Below are positions 55,991 through 64,000 of a stretch of DNA of 64,000 nucleotides, piece after piece (positions within the stretch are counted from its first letter, which is position 1; every line of letters begins with the position of its first letter). This stretch comes from Septoria linicola (Eukaryota > Ascomycota > Dothideomycetes > Mycosphaerellales > Mycosphaerellaceae): contig CP099430.1 of the NCBI GenBank assembly GCA_024114885.1, positions 620,001 through 684,000 of the forward strand, written 5' to 3'. The position numbers and the translations under genes are program-made. The notes under the pieces are model-generated. The model ran no database searches and was not told where the DNA came from. It saw only the letters and a list, made by a program, of their open reading frames with translations.

Positions 55991-58900
55991 AAATCTAGTA
56001 TTAAAGTTAATCTACCTAGTAAATTAATTAGGATACCTTTCTAATTAGGATACTTATTAAACACGTTCGTAGCTACGCTCGCGATATTACCTCTATTGTT
56101 CGAGGAGGCTAAGATCGTAGTTATCGACCTAGATACGATCGACCTAAGTAACCGGAATCGCTAAAAGAGAACCTTCTAAACTATCTACTAAAACTCGAGG
56201 AGTACTAGTAAAAATCGTTTATTACTTCTATAACGCTTATCGTAGAAGACAAGTATTATAGAAGTAATACTAACTAGTATAGGAATCGTACCTACGATAT
56301 AAGCATAGATCGCCTATAACGACTATAGCCTATATATTACTACTATACTAACTAGCCTTATTAGAAAGAAGAGAGAAATTACTATCCTATATACCTTACG
56401 AGTTACTACTCGTTTCTTATATAGTACTACTAGGATTAGAGAAGCCTCGCTACTCTCTATATAAATCTAGGAGTAGGCCGAAGATATAAATATAGAAGAT
56501 TAGAGTAATATATTCTCTCGTCGCTCCTCGCCGCCTCTACTACTTCTCGCTACCTCTACTCCTCGTTTACCGCTACTATAGGGGTCGGTAGATAGGTCGT
56601 ATTACGCGACTATATACCTCGATATCGAATCGCTTATATCGTGTCGCGACTAGGAGATATTCGAAATAGTTAGTATTAGCGTAAGCGATTATACTCTATA
56701 CGAACGTGTTCTATCGCCTATACCGAGGGTAAGAGATTATAGAATCCGTAGTATCTAGTCGTGTTTTCGTAGTAGTATTAATACCGTGCCTAATCGAGAA
56801 GTCGTAGAGATTATAAGAGTCGCGGTCTATAGAGCGAGGCTAGGCTTAGCTACCGAGTACTCTAGAGTAGTCTAAGCGTTAGAGGTCTATTAGATAATAA
56901 GCGTAAGGCTATTAGGTAAGCTTACGATACCTCTATAGCTTCCTATACCGATATTACTAGTCTTTAACTAGTAAGGGTACGCTATACGTCGACACCTACT
57001 AGTTCTAGCTAGTATACTAGCTTACCTTTATATCGATCGCACGTCTATCTAAGAGAACCTCTCCCTACGCGTAAGTAATAGCCGATGTCCGTTCTCGACT
57101 CCTTCTAGTGTTTTAACTCGTAGTCCTATTACCGTCGCTCGTGCTCTATATCTATACCGTTACGTATCCCTATTCGCGTAGTTAAGGAAATAAGATACTC
57201 TACGTATATATCGTATAACTCTCCTACTAAACCTTAATAGAATTACGATATAGTATTAAATACTAGGCGTCTCGGCGTATCTATATCTCGTAGCGTTTAC
57301 TAGGAGTATCTTATAGTATTATACGTATCGTTAGCGTCTCGACCGATAATACCTACTTTCTTCTCGTACTCGCTATCGACCTACGCTCCTATAGTTAAAC
57401 TATATATACCTACCTCGTTCCCTCGTACTATCCTTCTACTTACGATCTAGCGCTTCGCCTACCTTCTACTATATATCGTACTACTACTCGCTACCTACCT
57501 CTATATTAATATACCTCGTCGTAATATTCCGCGAGTTTAGAAATAAGAGAACGTATTAGACTCCTATAAAGATAAAGTCCTTATCTTATAGAAGCCTATA
57601 TAGAAGCAGGTTTTTATAGATACGTAGGAAGATAAGAAGATCTTTTTTAACTCCTCTCTCGTCTCTATCTAGGAGGAGACGGTAGAGTCGTATACTATTC
57701 GTTAGAAGGACGCTCTAGACGAGTCGTACTTAATCCTATACGAGTATTATACTATACCTAAGGTATATATACTAGCGCGAGTTCTCCGTCGCTAGAACTA
57801 GCGTTATAAACTCTACGCTCCGATCGTATCTACTCTACTATTACGAGTCCTCTCTTAAGCGACGAGTATACTACCCTAGGCTCCTCTTCGCTAGCTCTCG
57901 TCGCTATCTACTACGGTAATATCTAGTACTACGCCTAGACTATCTAGATCGCTACGTACCGTAGTAACCTACCTATCTACTATATACGAACTCTCGCGAG
58001 CACTATTTACGACTCGTATACCGACGCCTCTCGATAGTACGCTCGACTACGATCTCTCTCCCTTCCCTACTACTACTCCTAAACCGTCTCTATAGCTTTC
58101 TAATATAGGAGAAGATAATACGCTACTATCCTCTATAACTCTTTATTCGGATAGGTACCTACCTTCGATAGGTAGTTTAGATACTAAAACTCTTTCCTAG
58201 TTCTCGTAGACTACTACTCGTAGCGCTCTATTCGAGAAGTAGTACGAGACGGAAATAGAAAGCGGACCTCTCGATAACGCTTCTATCCTCTAGTCGGCCT
58301 CTCGCGTTCTCTTACTACCTATTCCTCTCGATAGATATTCTACTACGTCTACGAGCGCCTCTACACTCGTCTCTAAGTCTCTATACGACGGTAGTAGTCG
58401 CCTTAGGCGCCTAAGTACCCTCTTCTATAAAGCTCTCTAGAAAGCTCTACTACTACTTTCTAGTAACTAAAGTCTAGTCTTCTACGTAGAAGAGAGAGCT
58501 CTCTCGACTCGCTCCTACTCTAATATCTCGACGTAGTCGTCCTTCTCTAGAGCTACGCGTACGCTACTCTCTAAACTAGACCTAATCTTTACTACCTTCC
58601 GTTCTCGAGAGCTGTCTATCTATAGTAAACTATTTATCGTAGTAGTCCTATAGGCGTATTAAACCGCTTTACGTAATATCGCCTAATAGGATCGTTCCGC
58701 TACGTTATCTAGCTCTAGTAGTAGTCCTCGCTAGCTAGTACCTCGAAGCTACCTTCTACTCTTAATTAGTATTATCCTCGCTACTATTATTATAGTAGAA
58801 GAGCCTCCTATAGGCTAGGATAGAGTATAAGCTCTCTTTAAGCGTAAATAGGACGCGATAAAGAGCCTCCTCTACGATATACTACCTTCTACGTAGCTCT

Positions 58901-59479
58901 ATTACTTCGATTCTATTACTCGTTCTTAAGTACTTACTACGTTCTATTAACTCGAAGCGGAGGATTTCTATTAGCTTAGAGACTCGATCTATCCTCGACT
59001 TCTCCGGCTTAGGGCTCTATCGTTAGTATAAAAGACTTCTATATAGAGAAGGCTCTCTTTTCGTTAGGTCTATAGATATTAAAGCTTTCTACGCTCGCTA
59101 TATATACTCTATAATCCTTACCTTAGCTCGTCGCTCGCCTATTATTTACTCTAGGTAACGCTATTATATAGGAGTAGATTTCTCGCTAGAGCTCCGAATT
59201 AGCTTTAACGTTATATTTCGTCTCGCTATAGGCAATCTCCTCTCGTATACCTATACCTATACCTATAATTATATCTCTCTCGGCCCTCGTTATATAGAAA
59301 TATATAGACGTCCTATCCTACCTCTACGAAGTAAGTATCCTACTATATAAAAGCCTCGACTACTTACGAACCGTATCTCCTACTATGTTCCTAGATCTCC
59401 TTTATACTCTCTAATCTACCCTAGCTTCTATCGTATTATACGCTCCTACTCCTTAGAAGAATTACTATCTCTAGCTAAG
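55991..59479. other. Unresolved RIP-mutated DNA upstream of the helicase
   Basis: CpG-rich for RIP DNA. Frames on both strands are interrupted, and no motif is recognised. It may include the 5' part or promoter of the helicase copy, or a separate old gene. Confidence 0.4.
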
Positions 59480-62400
59480 CGTATTATTACGCCTCGACCG
59501 CTCGCTCTACTACTACCTATTACTACTATACCTCCTAAGTTCTCCTCTCTATATCGTCTGTCCTATACGTTTATAGACTTTATTACCTATAACGCGTCTC
59601 TCTACGTACTTATCTATAAAAAGTGTTATCGCGCTATCTCTCTCTAATAGCTAGACTCTTACCTCGAGAAGACCTATAAGATACTATAAACTACTAGACA
59701 AGCTCTCTATAACTAGATCTAGACGGTTACTCTATTAGTATAGACTCTCTAAGACCTCTTCTAACTCGAATATCCTAGACGACCGAACCTATACCTCGTA
59801 CTAGCGTTTAAAGGATACTCCTATCGGCTCTATCTATTATATATAGGCGATTAAAAGTATATAAAGAAATATACTAACGTCGTACACGACTATACTAGTA
59901 GCTATAGTAAAGGTAGTATACTGTAAAAGTATATTAGTCTAGATCCGGACGCGACCTAGACCGAGAGCGTCTATCTATAGAATTTCTTTATAAAGTCGAG
60001 GACCGGCCCCTTATAGCCGTCCTACTACCTAGTCGATCGCTTAACCGACGTAGGAGTCGACCTAGCTAGCGGTAGTTAACTAACGCTATTATAGTTTCTA
60101 GTACTATAGAAGAGTATCGATACCGTATAGGCGGACTATACTACTCTCTAGTAGAGGCTCGCTACTTATTACTAGAATCTACCTATCTAGAGACCGACCT
60201 ATCGCTCGATACTCGATCGCTAGCTCTATTATACTAGCTAGCTAAAATACCTCGCTAGGCTCGATACTACCTAATTATAGTAGTCTCTTTAATACTCCTT
60301 CGAGTACGTAATCGCGTACGATAGTAGAGAACGCGCGCTTACGGTAATCGCTCGACTACTCTCTAGTCTTATTACGCGAGCGCTCGACTACGTAGCCGAT
60401 AATATTATTAGCTAGCCTGTCCTAGAAGTACTTAATAAAGCCGACTTCGGCGGACGAGACGATAGCTACCTGTTCTACGCTAACTATCGTTACTAGACTA
60501 TCTGTAAATACGCTATAGTTATTTAGAAACTGTTTTATACTATCGCTCGTACGTCCTAGTAGCCTACCGACTAACGACTCTTATACGAACTACTAGTCGC
60601 TTCTCGTTAGACCCTCGAACGCTTGATCGTAGTCGTAGAAGATAGATCCGAGGGCTCTAGGCTAGATAGTAGGCCTATACGAGACGAAATTACCTAGTAG
60701 GATATAGTCGAGTTCTTCCTCGGTCTCTTCGAATAGGAGCTAGGCGACTATCTCTACGTTAGCCTTCTCTTAAATAGACTCGCCGTTCTAGAGTTAGATA
60801 CGAAAGACCTCTCCTACGCTAGCTCTCTTACGTTTACCTCTTACCTCGCTACTATTATCGCTATCGCTAAATACTTCTTACTACTCGACACCTAGAGGCT
60901 CTACTATATCGCCGTCGTAGCTATCGATCCTACTACTACTCTCGAGAGACTAGAGTCTATCGTATTCTACCTATAATAGCGTATATAGAAGAATTTCTAT
61001 ATAAACGTCCTAGATAAATATAGCTACGAATAGCGTCTCTTTACGCGTATCGTCTCTATATTAAACTATAGTCGTAAGATCTAGAACGAAACTCGTATAC
61101 TACTATATATTACCTAGAGCCTCGATAGTTAATCCCTATCGCTCGATAGTAATCGCCTCGATATCGGTACCTTATAGGTCGTTTCTAGCTAGCTAATAGA
61201 GGAGTATAAGGCCCTCCTATACTGCCTAATATACGCGACCGAAGCCGAACTCCTTCCTCTCTATATAACGGACCTTCGCGATAAATTAAAGAATACTACC
61301 CTAGGGTTTAGCTATATCTACGCTATAGCGAACGAAGCGTAGTTATAAAAGAAAGCCGCTACTATATTTATCTTCTAACACGTCGTACGTAATCCCGAGG
61401 TAGCGTAAACTCTCCTTAGCAGCCTAGAAGAGTTAGACGAGGTCTACTACTAGCTAGCCGTCGTCGAATACTATCGTCTCTATACTATCTTTAAAGAAAA
61501 GCTCTTAGTAGTATACTATCTCCTCGCTAAGGGACCGGCGCGAGGGCTAGAACTCTTTAGTCTTATATATAAAAATACTACTACAGCGCTCTATAATATA
61601 TATATCGACTAGGGCTACGTACTACTATTTACTCGGTATTCTAAGATCCTTATAGGCCGCGCTATTAGACGATATCTACCTATAAAGCTCGGTCGTATCT
61701 TCGTACTATAATAGAACTACGTCCGGCTCTTTATTTACCTACTCGTATAGGCGTATGAGAAAGATTATATCCTAGGCCTATTCGTATAGTAGCTCGTACT
61801 CGACTTCCGGCTTAGTCGACTCGCCTACTAGATAACTACCTTCCTCGATCGATCTCCTAAGGAGATAGATTCTACTTTAGACGACGAAGATAAAGAGTAG
61901 GACGAGGATAAGGAAGGTAAGAGGGAAGAGCTAGAACCTATTACGGCTTCGTGCCCGCTCTCGATCGTAGTACTAGAGTATACTCTTAAGTACGGATAGT
62001 TCTCTCGACTCGACTCTCTCCTTTACGTATAGAAGGAAGTTGTCTATTAGACGAACGTCGATAGTTTCTTCGATACCGACTAGCTACGTCTAGAAATATA
62101 TCGCTATCTCTCGTTCTCGTTCCTATATAGCCTAGTATAGTAGTAGTAGCTCTACGCCGTCCTCTATACCCTCTTTACGAATATACTTGACGTCTATAAG
62201 ATATTTCCCGACTCGGCTACCTCTCTATAGCGTAAAGGTACCGTACTCTAATCCGGATATACCGTTAGTATAGTAGAGAATAACTATAGCGTAGATAATA
62301 TCTTTTTCTTAATCGGGTCTTATACTAATCGGAACGACTAGCTCTACTAGAGCTTAGAGTAGTATAACTTCCTCGGATTACCTCTTAAGGACCCTAGCTA

Positions 62401-64000
62401 GCTCTACCTAGTAGGACCTGCCTACGAGGCTAATCGTCTATATAATACTATACGCTAGTTCTAGCTTAAGAGCGTACCTCTAGAGAAATATCTTTAGAGC
62501 CTCGTAGGACCTCGTACGACGTTTCGCCTAGGCTAGAAAGAGGCGCTCGACCTTATCCTCTAAAAGACAAGGTACCTAGTATTCGTATAGCCTACTAGCT
62601 TTAGTAAGAGCCTACTCTATATACTACTAGCGACCCTACTTAGAGTACTAATTACCGTCGTAATTAGCCTACTACTATCTCTTATCTAGGACTAGGTCGC
62701 TCGCTATCGCGCTATAGGTATCGCTACTATATACTAGACGAGGCCTCTCGACACCTCTATAGCTCTCTCGGCCTATATCGTCCTCGTGTACGTAGAGACT
62801 ACTACGTCCGCTCCGTTCTATAACTTTGTCTAGTAAGCTACTACGAGTAGTAGCCTCGATCGCGTCGTAATAGACGAGTATTACGTTATTCTAGAGTCGA
62901 CCCCGAAATAGCGCTCCGCCTTTCTCTAGCTCTATATCTTTACTAGGTCGGAGATCTAACTCGTCTATCTTACTACTACTCTACTTCCCGATTACGAAGA
63001 TCCTCTCTTCTACTACCTCTATCTTCCTTACGACTAAGTACTTATTAAACGGATACCGACTATCTACTAGAATATTCGGTACTCTATATAAGACTACGCC
63101 CTCGGTTACCTCGACGGTACTCTAGTCGTAACCTTCGAGGCGATATAGTAGAAGTATCCTTATTACTAAATCCTTATCTATAGTAGAACTAAAGACGTCG
63201 TACGCTATATCGCTACTCTACTCTCGATCGACTACTACTAACGAGATATAGACTATACCTCTACTAAATAAGTAGTAGTACTCTCGAACTTCCTCTCGAG
63301 TACGACGCGATTCTTAGTATATACTAATATTATACGCCTCGGCCTTAACGCTAGTAATATCGCCGCCGTTATTTACGTAGAGTACTATTACGATAACCTC
63401 CTCGGCTATAGCTAAGAGTCCGGTCGCGCGGGTTAGAATAGTCTACCTAGCGAGGCTATTATCTTATATAAATATACCTCTATAGGATCTATTACTACGA
63501 CTAAGACCTATATAGACTAGGATATACGGTCCTATTTTATCTAGCCTCGCTATCGACGCGTTATCCTCGATCGGGTACTCGATAGTAGAGACGACTACGT
63601 CTATTATAAAAATAGAGAGATTAAATATAATCTCTACGAGTACCCTCGTAGTAGTAGGAGGTCTAAACTTATTACGCGCTCGTACTCGGTGCCCGAGTCT
63701 ACGAGTAGTAGTCCTTCGCCGAAGGTACCCTATACGTCGCTCTCTACTCCTAACCTTCCTTACTCTACTCTAGTATTCTACTACGCGCCTCGTCTCTTCG
63801 ATCTCCTATCGTCCTACTTAGGACTATCGTTTTCTACGACATCGTACTCGTCCTCTCTACCTATTCTATCTTCCTCTCTCGGCTAGTTATCTTTATCGTC
63901 TCGCGTTACTAAACGAAAACGATCGCTCTCCTACTCCGATCGCGACTACAGCCCTTCTTTATAGGCTATTACTATCTTTAAATATTAGAAGTACTAGTCG
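59480..64000 (+). pseudogene. Telomere-linked RecQ-type helicase, RIP-mutated, cut by the right edge
   Basis: One plus frame is recognisable for about 1,450 codons and continues towards the right edge. The N-terminal part has two degraded Cys/His finger-like segments: IYKKCYRAISL with LDSYLEKTYK about 15 residues on (about 59,605-59,685), then AFKGYSYRLYLLYIGD (about 59,805). That is the arrangement seen before the helicase domain in fungal telomere-linked helicases. The helicase core shows motif 0 (EALDLIL, 62,540), motif I PTSFSKSLL (62,591-62,617; Gly of GKS is Ser), motif II VIDEYYVILES (62,868-62,900; family Asp-Glu-Cys-His), motif III LVYLTTTLLP (about 62,960), motif IV ILIYSRTKD (about 63,170) and motif VI ESGRAG (63,412-63,429). 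A Ser/Pro-rich tail follows. Such genes usually sit next to chromosome ends but also occur internally. Confidence 0.85.

Larger units (their letters stand above)
12226..64000. other. RIP-mutated compartment
   Basis: CpA and TpG become very rare just after 12,240 and stay rare to the right edge, while TpA (as cta, tag, tac, gta) is extreme and CpG is retained in most segments. Homologous pairs inside the region, such as the two Copia LTRs, differ almost only by C/T and G/A transitions. Degraded frames show Gln and Trp to stop, His to Tyr, Cys to Tyr, Asp (after T) to Asn, Gly to Ser and Met to Ile, all expected from CpA-to-TpA change on either strand. No functional gene is expected here. Confidence 0.95.

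Noticed and set aside
12226..64000. Genetic code with TAG and TAA read as glutamine
   Set aside because: Frames would open if stops were Gln, but Trp codons are also stops, and His, Cys, Asp and Gly at catalytic sites are changed in the same CpA/TpG pattern. Mutation explains all of these, recoding only some.
1..64000. CRISPR arrays, rRNA or tRNA genes, telomere repeats
   Set aside because: The tandem arrays here have no unique spacers of constant length. I saw no rRNA or tRNA-like cloverleaf sequence and no TTAGGG array.

Overview
The window looks like a piece of a filamentous ascomycete (Pezizomycotina) genome. The evidence is two sharply different kinds of DNA side by side. Positions 1 to about 12,225 have ordinary mixed composition and one convincing spliced gene. 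From about 12,225 to the right edge, CpA and TpG are almost absent while TpA is very abundant and CpG is mostly kept. That is the signature of repeat-induced point mutation (RIP; CpA to TpA on both strands), a process of filamentous ascomycetes. I cannot name the species from sequence alone.

Left part (1-12.2 kb): the 5' end of an unknown minus-strand gene at the left edge, a GT microsatellite, a 101-bp tandem repeat, several weak small frames, and a two-exon gene at 9,406-11,678. The C-terminal half of that gene resembles the Ulp1/C48 cysteine peptidase fold, but its expected catalytic residues are not conserved.

RIP compartment (12.2-64 kb): every recognisable reading frame is riddled with TAG/TAA at former Gln and Trp codons and carries His-to-Tyr, Asp-to-Asn, Cys-to-Tyr and Gly-to-Ser changes. 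In order it holds: a solo LTR (13.2 kb); a hAT transposase C-terminus (14.6-15.2 kb, minus); a mutated copy of a class II histone deacetylase gene of the HDA1/Clr3 type (16.15-18.06 kb, minus); a frame with 50-residue repeats (18.9-19.4 kb); a truncated Ty3/Gypsy gag-protease segment (19.4-22.3 kb); and a complete Ty1/Copia element with 277-bp LTRs and a 5-bp target duplication (22.5-28.8 kb). There follow a 13.2-kb Ty3/Gypsy element on the minus strand with 280-bp LTRs, a 4-bp target duplication and an extra ORF of about 1,018 codons after pol (30.3-43.6 kb); a truncated hAT transposase (46.9-47.7 kb); an LTR-plus-3'-end fragment of the same Gypsy family; a 64-bp minisatellite (48.3-49.9 kb); a Fot1/pogo DDE transposase (54.4-56.0 kb); and a telomere-linked RecQ helicase pseudogene that runs off the right edge (59.5-64 kb).

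Nothing in the RIP compartment can encode a working protein as it stands. It reads as a transposon graveyard, possibly subtelomeric because of the RecQ helicase, that has also taken in at least one duplicated host gene (HDA1). The items most worth a second look are the HDA1 copy, the extra ORF of the large Gypsy element, and a 25-nt dyad-symmetric motif that recurs at the leader and ORF junctions of that element.
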